A stretch of 64,000 bases of DNA from Streptomyces sp. ITFR-21. GTDB taxonomy: Bacteria; Actinomycetota; Actinomycetes; Streptomycetales; Streptomycetaceae. The stretch is from contig NZ_CP134605.1 of assembly GCF_031844685.1 (NCBI RefSeq), positions 620,001 through 684,000 of the forward strand, given 5' to 3'. Of this stretch, positions 21,640 to 30,386 are shown piece by piece. The position numbers and the translations under genes are program-made. Position 1 is the first letter of the stretch; every line of letters starts with the position of its first letter. The notes under the pieces are model-generated. The model was given only the letters and a program-made list of their open reading frames with translations, did not search any database and had not been told where the DNA came from.

Positions 21640-22653
21640 GTGAGTTCCGTACTGGGCGACACACCGTTCTCCGTCCTCGACCGGTCCCGTGTCCGCGAGG
21701 GCGAGGACGCTCCGCGGGCGCTGCGCGACACGGTGGACTTCGCCCGGGAGGCGGAGGCGCTGGGGTACCACCGGTTCTGGGTCTCCGAGCACCACGGCGT
21801 GCCCGGGGTCGCGGGGTCGGCCCCCACCGTGCTGGCCGCCGCGGTGGCCGCGGCGACCAGCCGGATCCGGGTCGGCACCGGCGGGGTGATGCTGCCGAAC
21901 CACCGGCCGCTGGTGGTCGCCGAGCAGTTCGGGGTGCTGGAGGCGCTTTTCCCGGGCCGGATCGACATGGGCCTGGGCCGCTCGGTCGGCTTCACCGACG
22001 GCGTCCGCAAGGCGCTGGGCCGCGGCAGGGAGGCGGGCCGCGAGTTCGACGGGCAGCTGACCGAGCTGCTGGGCTGGTTCGACGGCACCCAGCGGACGTA
22101 TCCGCAGGTGCGCGCGCTGCCCGCCGAGGGGCTGCGGCCGGCGCCCTTCCTGCTGGCCGTCGGGCGGGGCGCCGAACTGGCCGCGGCGCACGGGCTGCCG
22201 CTGGTGATCGGCGGTGTGCACGGCGAGGACGCGCTGCTGCGGGCGGTGGACCGCTACCGCGGCGCCTTCCGCCCGTCCTCCTGGGCCGCCGAGCCCTACG
22301 TGGTGCTGTCCGGTACGGTCGCGGTCGCCGCGGACGGCGAACGGGCCCGCCGGCTGCTGGTGTCCGAGGCGTGGTCGACCGCCTACTCCCGCACCCACGG
22401 GGTGTTCCCGCCGCTGGCGCCGGCGGAATCGATCGCCGCGCGTGCCATGACCGGGCCGGAGCGGGAGCGCTTCGACGCGGCGATGACGGGGCAGCTGCAC
22501 GGCACGCCGGAGGACGTGGCCAAGGCGCTGGAGTCGCTGCTCACCCGGAGCGCGGCCGACGAGTTCCTGGTGACGACGAGCACCTACGACCGCGCTGAGC
22601 TGCTCGATTCGTACCGGCTGCTGGCCGGGATGCGCGGCGGAGGTGCTGGGTAG
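21640..22653 (+). CDS. LLM-class flavin-dependent oxidoreductase (MsnO8 type)
   Basis: 337 residues from GTG 21640, preceded by GAAGG. Earlier in-frame starts lie inside the repeat and give low-complexity sequence. Luciferase-like monooxygenase features include a TIM barrel with FWVSEHHGVPG near the N-terminus, GTGGVMLPNH, and the long GRIDMGLGRSVG strand that contacts flavin. Members use FMN or F420 to oxidise varied small molecules. The TAG stop (22651-22653) forms the first half of a TAGGGT -10 for the next gene. Repeat B lies immediately upstream, so any native promoter must be in or beyond it. Confidence 0.87.
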   Translation: MSSVLGDTPFSVLDRSRVREGEDAPRALRDTVDFAREAEALGYHRFWVSEHHGVPGVAGSAPTVLAAAVAAATSRIRVGTGGVMLPNHRPLVVAEQFGVLEALFPGRIDMGLGRSVGFTDGVRKALGRGREAGREFDGQLTELLGWFDGTQRTYPQVRALPAEGLRPAPFLLAVGRGAELAAAHGLPLVIGGVHGEDALLRAVDRYRGAFRPSSWAAEPYVVLSGTVAVAADGERARRLLVSEAWSTAYSRTHGVFPPLAPAESIAARAMTGPERERFDAAMTGQLHGTPEDVAKALESLLTRSAADEFLVTTSTYDRAELLDSYRLLAGMRGGGAG

Positions 22654-22662
22654 GGTCGCCTG

Positions 22663-23508
22663 ATGACTCAACGACTGCGCGGCGGGTTCGACGTGCGCTG
22701 GCACGCGGGATGGCCGTCGGCCAAGCACGATCCGGCGCCGGAGATCCAGGTGCACGCCTATGACGAGAGCACGCTGATCCTGAGGCAGAGCATGTCGGTG
22801 CACTTCGAGGCGCCGTTCATGTTCCTGCTGCTGGGCGAGGAACGGGCGCTGCTGCTGGACACCGGGGCCACCGCGGACCCGGCGTACTTCCCGCTGCGGC
22901 GAGTGGTCGACGAGGCGGTGGCACAGTGGCTGGAGTGGCATCCGCACCCGGCGTACGGGCTGGTGGTCGCGCACACCCACGGCCACCGGGACCACATCGC
23001 GGGCGACCCGCAGTTCGCGGACCGGCCGCACACGGTGACGGTCGGCCCCGGGTTGGACGCGGTGACCGCGTTCTTCGGGCTGCGTCGCTGGCCGGAGGGC
23101 ACCGCCTCGGTGGACCTCGGCGGCCGGGTGCTGGACGTCATCCCCGGCCCCGGGCACGAGCCGGCCGCCGCGGTCTTCCACGACCGGCGCACCGGGCTGC
23201 TGTTCACCGGGGACACCCTCTACCCGGGGCGGCTGCACGTCCGCGACCTGGCGGCGTACACCGCGACCGTGGACCGGCTGCTGACCTTCTGCGAGCGCCA
23301 CCCGGTCACCCAGCTGCTGGGCTGCCACATAGAGATGACCGGAACGCCCGGCGACGACTACCCGCGGGGCACCACCCACCAGCCCGACGAGCCGCCGCTG
23401 CAGATGCACCCCGGTCATCTGCGCGCCCTGCGCCGGGCGCTGACCGAGACGGCCGGCCGGCCCGGTGTACACCGCTACGCGGACTTCCTGCTGCACATCG
23501 AGGAGTGA
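22663..23508 (+). CDS. MBL-fold metallo-hydrolase
   Basis: 281 residues. Metal-binding motifs are HTHGHRDH, PGHEP, GDTLYPG and GCHIEMT, the standard order for a two-zinc metallo-beta-lactamase fold. TAGGGT (22651-22656) ends six bases before ATG 22663, so the transcript is probably leaderless. The substrate is unknown; lactone, thioester or phosphodiester hydrolysis are all possible for this fold. It lies nine bases after the LLM oxidoreductase gene on the same strand. Confidence 0.87.
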   Translation: MTQRLRGGFDVRWHAGWPSAKHDPAPEIQVHAYDESTLILRQSMSVHFEAPFMFLLLGEERALLLDTGATADPAYFPLRRVVDEAVAQWLEWHPHPAYGLVVAHTHGHRDHIAGDPQFADRPHTVTVGPGLDAVTAFFGLRRWPEGTASVDLGGRVLDVIPGPGHEPAAAVFHDRRTGLLFTGDTLYPGRLHVRDLAAYTATVDRLLTFCERHPVTQLLGCHIEMTGTPGDDYPRGTTHQPDEPPLQMHPGHLRALRRALTETAGRPGVHRYADFLLHIEE

Positions 23509-23671
23509 CGGCTCGCCGGCGGGCGGGGCGGCGGCCCGCCGCGGCCGGGCGGGCGTGATGACGGGCCGTCGGGTCCCGGGGGTTCCGCCGTCACCCGGAG
23601 GCGGGCGGCCCTCATCCGGATGGGCCCCGCCGCCGTGCCGGGTGTGCGGGGACGTTCCTAACGTGAGCGGC

Positions 23672-24946
23672 ATGACTGCTTTCCGTCCTCCGCCCCGCCC
23701 GGCCCGTGTACGTACCCGCGTCACCCGCGTCGTGCGCTCGGGCGGCGCGGTCGTCGCGGCCTGCTGTCTGACGGCGCTGTCCGCCGTGTCCGCGCTGCCC
23801 GCCGCGGCCGTCTCCGGTGACGGCCGCGGCCCGGCGTCGGCCGCGTCGGCGGTCGGCGGTCCGCTGCTGGCCCGGCCCGGCGTGCAGGTACGGCCGCGGG
23901 CCGGGGTGCCCGCGCTGCCGGCCGGGCTGTCGGCGCTGTCCTGGACGGTTTCCGACGCCCGTACCGGACAGGTGCTCGCGGCCAAGGACGCCCACCGGCG
24001 GCTGCCGCCGGCCTCCACCCTGAAGACGCTGTTCGCGGTCACCGTGCTGCCCCGCTTCCCGCGGGAGGCCACCCACCGGGTCACCGACGCCGACCTGGCC
24101 GGCGTCGGCGAGGGCAGCAGCCTGGTCGGTGTCCAGCCCGGACAGACGTACACGGTCGCCGACCTGTGGCGCGGGGTGTTCCTCAGCTCCGGCAACGACG
24201 CCGTGCACGTCCTGGCGAACATGAACGGCTCGGTGCCGAAGACGGTGGCGCAGATGCAGGCCAGGGCGAGGATGCTGGGCGCCGACGACACGCACGTGGT
24301 CTCCCCCGACGGCTATGACCGGCCGGGCCAGGTGTCCTCGGCGTACGACCTGGCGGTCTTCGCCCGAGCCGGGCTGGCCGACGCCGACTTCGCCGACTAC
24401 GCCTCGACGGCCGAGGCGCAGTTCCCCGGCGGCTACGACGCGCATGGCACGTATGTGCGGTCCTTCGGCATCCGCAACACCAACCGGCTGCTGACCGGAG
24501 CCGACGGGGTGGGGGCGTACCCGGGGGTCATCGGGGTGAAGAACGGTTACACCACGAACGCCGGCAACACACTGGTCGCGGCGGCCCGGCACGGCGACCG
24601 TACGCTGATCACCACCGTGATGAACCCGCAGTCCGGTGTGCCGCAGGCGGTCTACCGCGAGGCGGGCGAGCTGCTCGACTGGGGTTTCGCGGCGGCCGGC
24701 CGCACCGCCTCCGTCGGCACCCTCAACGCCGCCCGCCCGGCGGCGCTCCAGGGCTCCCCGGCGCACGCCCCGGCCGCGCCGCGCGGCGGCGCGCCCGCGG
24801 CGGCCACGCCCTCGGTGCCCTCCTCGGCGCACACCGACTCCGCCGCGGAGTCCCCGACCGCCTGGTACGTGGGCGGCGCGCTGGCCCTGGCGGCGGCGGT
24901 GTCGGTGCTGCTGCTGCGCCGGCGCTCGACGGCCAGGCCGCGATGA
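23672..24946 (+). CDS. D-alanyl-D-alanine carboxypeptidase (peptidase S11), membrane-anchored
   Basis: 424 residues from ATG 23672; TAACGT seven bases upstream suggests a leaderless start. A signal peptide covers residues 1-45. The penicillin-binding core has STLK (SxxK, within PPASTLKTLF), SSGND (SxN) and KNG in VKNGYTTNAG in place of the usual KTG. A Pro/Ala-rich tail leads to a C-terminal helix (WYVGGALALAAAVSVLLL) and Arg residues, so it stays anchored outside the membrane. It should trim the terminal D-Ala of peptidoglycan stems. The stop overlaps the next start (ATGA at 24943-24946). Confidence 0.9.
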   Translation: MTAFRPPPRPARVRTRVTRVVRSGGAVVAACCLTALSAVSALPAAAVSGDGRGPASAASAVGGPLLARPGVQVRPRAGVPALPAGLSALSWTVSDARTGQVLAAKDAHRRLPPASTLKTLFAVTVLPRFPREATHRVTDADLAGVGEGSSLVGVQPGQTYTVADLWRGVFLSSGNDAVHVLANMNGSVPKTVAQMQARARMLGADDTHVVSPDGYDRPGQVSSAYDLAVFARAGLADADFADYASTAEAQFPGGYDAHGTYVRSFGIRNTNRLLTGADGVGAYPGVIGVKNGYTTNAGNTLVAAARHGDRTLITTVMNPQSGVPQAVYREAGELLDWGFAAAGRTASVGTLNAARPAALQGSPAHAPAAPRGGAPAAATPSVPSSAHTDSAAESPTAWYVGGALALAAAVSVLLLRRRSTARPR

Positions 24947-26499
24947 GCACCGCGCCGCGAGCCGCGGCGCCGGGCGGCGGACCGCTGTGCCTGGTGACCG
25001 GGGCCACCGGTTACATCGGCGGCCGGCTCGTCCCCGAACTGCTCGCGGCCGGCCACCGGGTGCGGTGCGCCGCCCGTTCGCCGGGCAAGCTCCGCGACCA
25101 CCCGTGGGCGGCCGAGGTAGAGACGGTCCGCGCCGACGCGCTGGACGCCGACTCGACGGCGCGGGCGATGCGGGGCGTCGACGTGGCGTACTACCTGGTG
25201 CACGGGCTGGGCGGTGGCAGCAACTTCGAGCGGACCGACCGCGAGGCGGCCCGGGTCTTCGCCGCGCAGGCGCGGGCGGCGGGCGTCCGGCGGATCGTCT
25301 ACCTCGGCGGTCTGACCCCCGCCGCGGTCCCCGCCGAACGGCTCTCGCCGCACCTGCGGTCCCGTACCGAGGTGGGCCGGGTACTGCTGGACTCCGGGGT
25401 GCCGACCGCGGTCCTGCGGGCCGCGGTCATCATCGGCTCCGGCTCGGCGTCGTTCGAGATGCTGCGCTACCTCACCGAGCGGCTGCCGGTCATGGTCACC
25501 CCGGGCTGGGTCCGCACCCGGGTCCAGCCGGTCGCCGTACGGGACGTGCTGCGCTACCTGGTCGGCAGCGCGCGGCTGCCCGCCGAGGTCAGCCGCACCT
25601 TCGACATCGGCGGTCCTGACGTGGTGACGTACCGCGACATGATGCGGCGTTACGCGGCGGTCGCCGGCCTCAACCGGCGGCTGATCGTGCCGGTCCCGAT
25701 CCTCACCCCCGCGCTGTCCAGCCACTGGGTGGGCCTGGTCACCCCCGTCCCGGCGTCCATCGCCCGCCCGCTGGCCGAGTCGCTGCGGCACGAGGTGGTG
25801 TGCGCCGAGCACGACATCGCCCGCTACGTGCCCGACCCGCCGGGCGCTCCCGTCGGTCTCGACCGGGCCCTCACGCTGGCGCTGCACCGGGTCAGGGACG
25901 CCCAGGTCGCCACCCGCTGGTCGTCGGCGTCGGTGCCCGGCGTGCCGAGCGACCCGCTGCCGACCGACCCGGACTGGGCCGGCGGGAGCCTGTACTGCGA
26001 TGTACGGGAGCTGCACGTCCGGGTCCGCCCGCAGGCGCTGTGGCAGGTGGTGGAGGGCGTCGGCGGCGAGCACGGCTGGTACTCCTTCCCGCTGGCCTGG
26101 GCGGTACGCGGCCGGCTGGACCGGCTGGTCGGCGGGGTCGGCCTGCGCCGGGGCCGCCGGGACGCCCGGCATCTGCGGGTCGGCGACTCGCTGGACTTCT
26201 GGCGGGTGGAGGAGATCCGGCCCGGCCGGCTGCTGCGGCTGCGTGCGGAGATGCGGCTGCCGGGCCTGGCCTGGCTGGAGATGGCGGTCGAACCGGGCGA
26301 CGTCCCGGGCCGCGCTTACTACCGCCAGCGCGCCCTGTTCCACCCGCGCGGGCTGCTCGGCCACGCCTACTGGTGGGGCGTCTCCCCCTTCCACGCGGTG
26401 GTCTTCGGCGGCATGGCCCGCAACATCGCGGCAGCGGCGGTCCGCCGGGACCTGTCCGCCCAGCCGGCGTCCACGGCCCGCCGCACACCGCCCGGCTGA
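24943..26499 (+). CDS. NAD(P)-binding SDR with C-terminal DUF2867
   Basis: 518 residues. The N-terminal about 290 residues are an atypical short-chain dehydrogenase/reductase with VTGATGYIGGRLV (nucleotide-binding glycine motif), like UbiG-independent NAD(P)H-binding epimerase-type proteins. The C-terminal part (about 330-490) matches DUF2867 (SRPBCC-like fold; HGWYSFPLAWAVRG, LLRLRAEMRLPG). It is coupled by a 4-base overlap to the carboxypeptidase gene, so it may serve envelope metabolism, but no reaction is known to me for this two-domain family. Confidence 0.83.
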   Translation: MSTAPRAAAPGGGPLCLVTGATGYIGGRLVPELLAAGHRVRCAARSPGKLRDHPWAAEVETVRADALDADSTARAMRGVDVAYYLVHGLGGGSNFERTDREAARVFAAQARAAGVRRIVYLGGLTPAAVPAERLSPHLRSRTEVGRVLLDSGVPTAVLRAAVIIGSGSASFEMLRYLTERLPVMVTPGWVRTRVQPVAVRDVLRYLVGSARLPAEVSRTFDIGGPDVVTYRDMMRRYAAVAGLNRRLIVPVPILTPALSSHWVGLVTPVPASIARPLAESLRHEVVCAEHDIARYVPDPPGAPVGLDRALTLALHRVRDAQVATRWSSASVPGVPSDPLPTDPDWAGGSLYCDVRELHVRVRPQALWQVVEGVGGEHGWYSFPLAWAVRGRLDRLVGGVGLRRGRRDARHLRVGDSLDFWRVEEIRPGRLLRLRAEMRLPGLAWLEMAVEPGDVPGRAYYRQRALFHPRGLLGHAYWWGVSPFHAVVFGGMARNIAAAAVRRDLSAQPASTARRTPPG

Positions 26500-26530
26500 C
26501 CACCGGCGGCTGGCGCCGGGTACGGGGGCG

Positions 26531-27635
26531 GTGACGGCCGCGCTGTACGCGTCGCAGGTCTGGCCCGAGGGTCTGCCCCGCCAGGTGTCCGCCTCCTTCG
26601 AACCGCCGGAGCGGCGGCTGCTGCTCAACACGGACCGTGGTCTCGCACGGCGGCGGGCAGGACGGCGACGAACCGGACCTGCTGGCCGTGGATCCGCTGG
26701 AGTTCGAGGAGCTGGTCGCCGAGCTGTCCCGGGCGATGGGCATGCAGGCGGTCACCACCGTGCGGTCCGGCGACGGCAGGGTGGACGTGGACGCGCTCGA
26801 CCCGGACCCGATCCACGGCGGGAAGATCGCGGTACAGGTCAAGCGTTACCGCAGGACGGTGCCGCCGACGGCGGTGCGCGACCTGTACGGCACCGTGCGG
26901 AGCATCGGCGCCGACAAGGGCGTGCAGGTCACCACCTCGGGCTTCGGCCGCAGCTCCTACGTCTTCGTCAGCGGCAAGCCGATGACGCTGGTGTCCGGCA
27001 CGGAACTGGTGGACCTGCTGCACCGGTACGGGTTGCGCGAGCGGCCGGGTACGGCCGCGGGGGACGCGGCCGCGACAGACGAGGGCCGGGCGCCGGCGCC
27101 GGGGACACCGATGACCACGGCGGGGCGGACGACGCCGACGCGAGCGTGCCGGGTATGTGGTGGGGCGGCGCGGTACGGCTCGACGTGTGTGCGCTGGTGT
27201 GCGCTGGTGTGCACGGGTGGCCGGGCGCTTGGTGACGACCACTTCGTCTTCTACGACAACCCGGCCACGCCCGACGGGACGGTACGGATGATGCCCGCGC
27301 TCGGCGAGGACAAGGCTGCGGTCTGGGTGAGCTTCGACCGCCTGCCGGCTCGGGCGGACCGGGTGGTGCTGGTCGCCGCGATCGACCCGGAGGCGGATCC
27401 GGACGCAGACCTGTCCGGCTTCACCGACGCCCGGATCCGGCTGACCGACCCGGCGGGCGCCGAGGCGGACCGGCTGGAGGTGTCCGACGGGCGGCCCGGC
27501 GAGACCGCGCTGCTGCTCGGCTCGTTCCGCCGGCGGTCCGACGGGAACTGGGCCTCCGTGGCCGGTGGCACGGGATATCAGGGCCAGGAGGGACAGCTCA
27601 ACCCGGTGCGGGGGCATGGCATCGAGGTGGAGTGA
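26531..27635 (+). pseudogene. Decayed Mrr-type endonuclease / TerD fusion gene
   Basis: The pieces of one protein lie in two frames. N-terminal residues (VTAALYASQVWPEGLPRQ, from GTG 26531) are in frame 2. The endonuclease part (DLLAVDPLEFEELVAE, DGRVDVDAL, IAVQVKRYRR) is in frame 3 from 26637. The TerD start (VPGMWWGGAVRLDVCALVC) returns to frame 2, and the rest of TerD (DDHFVFYDNPATPDG to the stop) is in frame 3. A 10-bp tandem duplication at 27191-27210 explains the last shift: removing one unit restores RLDVCALVCTGGRALGDDHF. In intact relatives, as I remember them, a longer middle region separates the N-terminus from the nuclease, so a deletion is also likely. One open frame from 26637 to 27635 remains and could still make a scrambled protein. 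Confidence 0.6.
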
Positions 27636-27658
27636 GACGGCCCCGGTCGTCGGCGTGC

Positions 27659-27926
27659 TAGGATTACGTTAGGGACGTACGGTCCGCGCCCATCAGTGGC
27701 GCCGGTCCCTGTTTTCCCCGGGGGTCTGTTTCGATCCCCTTGCTCGAACCCTCCCGTGCGCACCGGTGTTCCGGTGACTTCTCGCGGTACGTGGAGCGTG
27801 TTGTGTCCGCTCGCGCCGCATCTTCCTCGCGTGTGCTGTTCTCCGTGTTCCGCCCCTGTTCCTCCCGGCCCTGCCCGGCGTTCGCCGGCCGGCCGGAGGC
27901 CTCCGTCCTCGAAAGGACGACGATTC
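27659..27926 (+). promoter_or_regulatory. Long C-rich leader of the Rho gene
   Basis: A TAGGAT -10-like hexamer at 27659-27664 would give a leader of about 255 bases. Between about 27720 and 27880 the strand is rich in C and T and poor in A, with runs such as TTCCGCCCCTGTTCCTCCC. This is the kind of C-over-G stretch (rut site) on which Rho loads. E. coli rho is autoregulated by Rho-dependent attenuation in its leader, so the same is plausible here. No tRNA or riboswitch fold was recognised. Confidence 0.4.
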
Positions 27927-29072
27927 ATGACCGACATTCTCGAACGCCCGCGGGTGCAGCGGGATCCGGCGCCTACCCGGGTGTCCGGCGTACTGGAGGT
28001 GAGCGGCGGCCAGTCCGGCCGGCTGCGTGGCTCCGGGTGGTCCGCCGCACCCGATGACGTCCAGGTGTCCGCGACGCAGATCCGCAAGGCGGGCCTGCGT
28101 AAGGGGGACCTGGTGGAAGGGGTGGCCGACCGGCCCGGCGCCCTCGGTGAGGTCCTGCTCGTCAACGGGCTGCCGCCGGGCGGGTGGCGGCCGCACTTCG
28201 CGGACCTGACCCCGCTGCACCCGCGGCAGCCGCTGCGGCTGGAGAGCGCGCTGCTCAAGGGCTCAAGTGCCGCCGCCGGCCGGATCATCGACCTGATGGC
28301 GCCGGTCGGCAAGGGCCAGCGCGGGCTGATCGTGGCGCCGCCCAAGGCCGGCAAGACGATGCTCCTGCAGAGCGTCGCGGCGGCCGTCGCCGCCAACCAC
28401 CCCGAGTGCCACCTGATGGTGGTGCTGCTGGACGAGCGGCCCGAGGAGGTCACCGACATGCGGCGCAGCGTGCGCGGCGAGGTGATCTCCTCGACCTTCG
28501 ACCAGCCGGCCAAGCAGCACATCGCGGTCGCCGAACTGGCCGTGGAGCGGGCCAAGCGGCTGGTGGAGCTGGGGCAGGACGTGGTGATCCTGCTGGACTC
28601 GCTGACCCGGCTGTGCCGGGCGTACAACACGGCCGCGGCCGGCGGGGGCCGTACGCTGTCCGGCGGTGTGGACGCGGCGGCGCTGCTCGGCCCTAAGCGG
28701 CTGTTCGGCGCGGCCCGGCGCACCGAGGAGGGCGGCTCGCTCACCATCCTGGCCACCGCCCTGGTGGACACCGGTTCGCGGGCCGACACCTTCTTCTACG
28801 AGGAGCTCAAGGGCACCGGGAACATGGAGCTGCACCTGGACCGGTCGCTCGCCGAGCGGCGGGTGTTCCCCGCCGTCGACCTGCTGACCTCCGGCACACG
28901 CCGCGAGGAACTGCTGCTCCCGGCCGCCGAGTTGTCGGTGGTACGCGGTCTGCGGCGGGCCCTGCACGGGCGCGACGCGCAGTCCGGCCTCGGGGTGCTG
29001 CTGGAGCGTATCCGGCAGACCCCGGACAACGCGGCCTTCCTGCGGCAGGTCCAGGGGACGCTGCCGGCCTGA
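27927..29072 (+). CDS. rho: Transcription termination factor Rho, short form
   Basis: 381 residues from ATG 27927 (AAAGGA nine bases upstream). The RecA-like motor is complete: APPKAGKTM (Walker A, about residue 138), LLDERPEEVTD, DVVILLDSLTRL (Walker B), RTLSGGVD (Q-loop region) and KGTGNMELHLDR (R-loop region). The N-terminus is only about 105 residues: the helical N-terminal domain and the long Arg/Asp-rich insert of the main streptomycete Rho are absent. The cold-shock-like RNA site is degenerate (SGRLRG where a YAFLR-type motif is expected). It is therefore probably a paralogue with altered primary RNA binding rather than the housekeeping Rho. Confidence 0.88.
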   Translation: MTDILERPRVQRDPAPTRVSGVLEVSGGQSGRLRGSGWSAAPDDVQVSATQIRKAGLRKGDLVEGVADRPGALGEVLLVNGLPPGGWRPHFADLTPLHPRQPLRLESALLKGSSAAAGRIIDLMAPVGKGQRGLIVAPPKAGKTMLLQSVAAAVAANHPECHLMVVLLDERPEEVTDMRRSVRGEVISSTFDQPAKQHIAVAELAVERAKRLVELGQDVVILLDSLTRLCRAYNTAAAGGGRTLSGGVDAAALLGPKRLFGAARRTEEGGSLTILATALVDTGSRADTFFYEELKGTGNMELHLDRSLAERRVFPAVDLLTSGTRREELLLPAAELSVVRGLRRALHGRDAQSGLGVLLERIRQTPDNAAFLRQVQGTLPA

Positions 29073-29184
29073 GCCGGACCCGGCGGGCCGCCCGGCGCCG
29101 CGGTGGTCGCCGGCCCGCCCGGGAGCGTGCCGCGGGGCGTCGAACCCGCCGGCCCCCGCCCGGCGCCGCACGCGATGATCCGGG

Positions 29185-29283
29185 ATGGACGAGGACGCGA
29201 TGGAGCGGGACTTCCTGCGGGACGGATTCGTCAGGATCGAGGGTGCCTTTCCGGCGGGGGCCCCGCCTGCCGCCGGGCGGTGC
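29185..29283 (+). pseudogene. N-terminal remnant of a phytanoyl-CoA dioxygenase (PhyH)-like gene
   Basis: ATG 29185 opens with MDEDAMERDFLRDGFVRIEG, then GAFP, matching the start of PhyH-family proteins (DGFVxxxGAFP). After a one-base frame change the text continues as ACRRAVL, which fits the next family helix. It is then cut off by the end of the opposite-strand GNAT gene at 29284. Only about 33 codons survive; the metal-binding HxD/H residues are gone. Confidence 0.5.
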
Positions 29284-30300
29284 TCAGAACGTCCCCGGCG
29301 CGCCGCCGATCCGCGGGTCCAGGGTCCGGCTGAGGCGGTACGCCACCGCCCGGAACCCGAAGGCGGGCCAGTGGCCGGCGGCCGACGGGGACGCGGAGGG
29401 CCAGCGTGCCGCCATGTAGCGGTGGCCGTTGTCGTACGCCCAGGCCAGCGCGGTGGCCAGCAGTACCCGGCTGATGCCCTCGCCGCGGGCGGCGGGCGCC
29501 ACGTACGCCTCGGCCAGCTCCACGCAGGACTCGGGTACCACCGGGTCGGCGACGGCCGGGTGCAGCAGCACCATGCCGATCTCCTCGCCCCGGCGGGAGG
29601 CGATCCAGGCGCCGCAGCGGGGGTCGGCGAGCGTGTCGGCGTACCGCAGCCGCAGGGCGGCGAGGCCGGCCTCGGGCTGCGGCTGGAAGATCGCGGCCTC
29701 GCGCTGCCGGCGGGAGGACTCGGCGGCCATCCGGCCGATCTGCGGCAGATCGCCGGGGCCGGCCCGGCGGATGCCGAGTCCGTCGACGCCGCGGGGCTGC
29801 CGGCCGCGCGGTTTGACGGCCATCAGGCCGTGCACCGTTTCGCGGCCGAAGCCGAGGTCGGACCAGGGCGCGGTGGCGGTCTCGCCGGCCGGCACCCACG
29901 CGTAGTGCACCAGGCGGCGGTCGGCGACGAGCCGGGCGGCGACTGTGACATAGAGCGCGCGCAGCACCTCGCTCTCCCGGCCGGACGGCAGCGCGTGGCC
30001 GCCGTGCGGGACGAGCGCGGAGCGCGGGTGGGTGTGCAGCGCGGCCGGGTCGTCGGCGCTGAGGTCGACCGGGATCGCGGCGAGGTGGCCGATCAGGTTG
30101 CCGTCGCCGTCCACGGCGCGGCAGCCCTCGAACCCGGCGGCGGTGTGGAGCTTGCCCAGCAGCTCCTCGCCGCGGACCGGCCCGTCGGCCAGCCACGACC
30201 GCTGGGACAGCGGGCGGCGGGCGCGGGCGAACCAGCGGTCGTACCGCTGTGCGGCCTCGGGTATGTGCTCGGTGGTCAGCGGCGCGACGGCGACAGTCAT
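29284..30300 (-). CDS. GNAT-family N-acetyltransferase (Eis-like, two-domain)
   Basis: 338 residues from ATG 30300. TAGCGT at 30312-30317 (minus strand) lies 11 bases upstream, so the leader is very short or absent. The C-terminal half holds the acetyl-CoA site, EAYVAPAARGEGISRVLL (the R-x-x-G-x-G/A-type loop), and SFGF-like NGHRYMAARWPSA. The N-terminal half is a second acetyltransferase-like fold (LRALYVTVAARLVADR, LGFGRETVHGLM). A two-GNAT layout is seen in small-molecule and antibiotic acetyltransferases, but the acceptor cannot be predicted. Confidence 0.82.
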   Translation of the reverse strand: MTVAVAPLTTEHIPEAAQRYDRWFARARRPLSQRSWLADGPVRGEELLGKLHTAAGFEGCRAVDGDGNLIGHLAAIPVDLSADDPAALHTHPRSALVPHGGHALPSGRESEVLRALYVTVAARLVADRRLVHYAWVPAGETATAPWSDLGFGRETVHGLMAVKPRGRQPRGVDGLGIRRAGPGDLPQIGRMAAESSRRQREAAIFQPQPEAGLAALRLRYADTLADPRCGAWIASRRGEEIGMVLLHPAVADPVVPESCVELAEAYVAPAARGEGISRVLLATALAWAYDNGHRYMAARWPSASPSAAGHWPAFGFRAVAYRLSRTLDPRIGGAPGTF

Positions 30301-30386
30301 GGTGCTCGTGGACGCTAGCGGGGGGCGCGGCCCCACGGCAAGGCGGGGCCGCAGCGGTACGGGTCCGGCGGCGGGCGGCCGCGGGT

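Noticed and set aside
26637-27635. Restriction-modification or phage-defence system around the Mrr-like sequence
   Set aside because: No methyltransferase or partner gene adjoins it and the gene itself is frame-disrupted.
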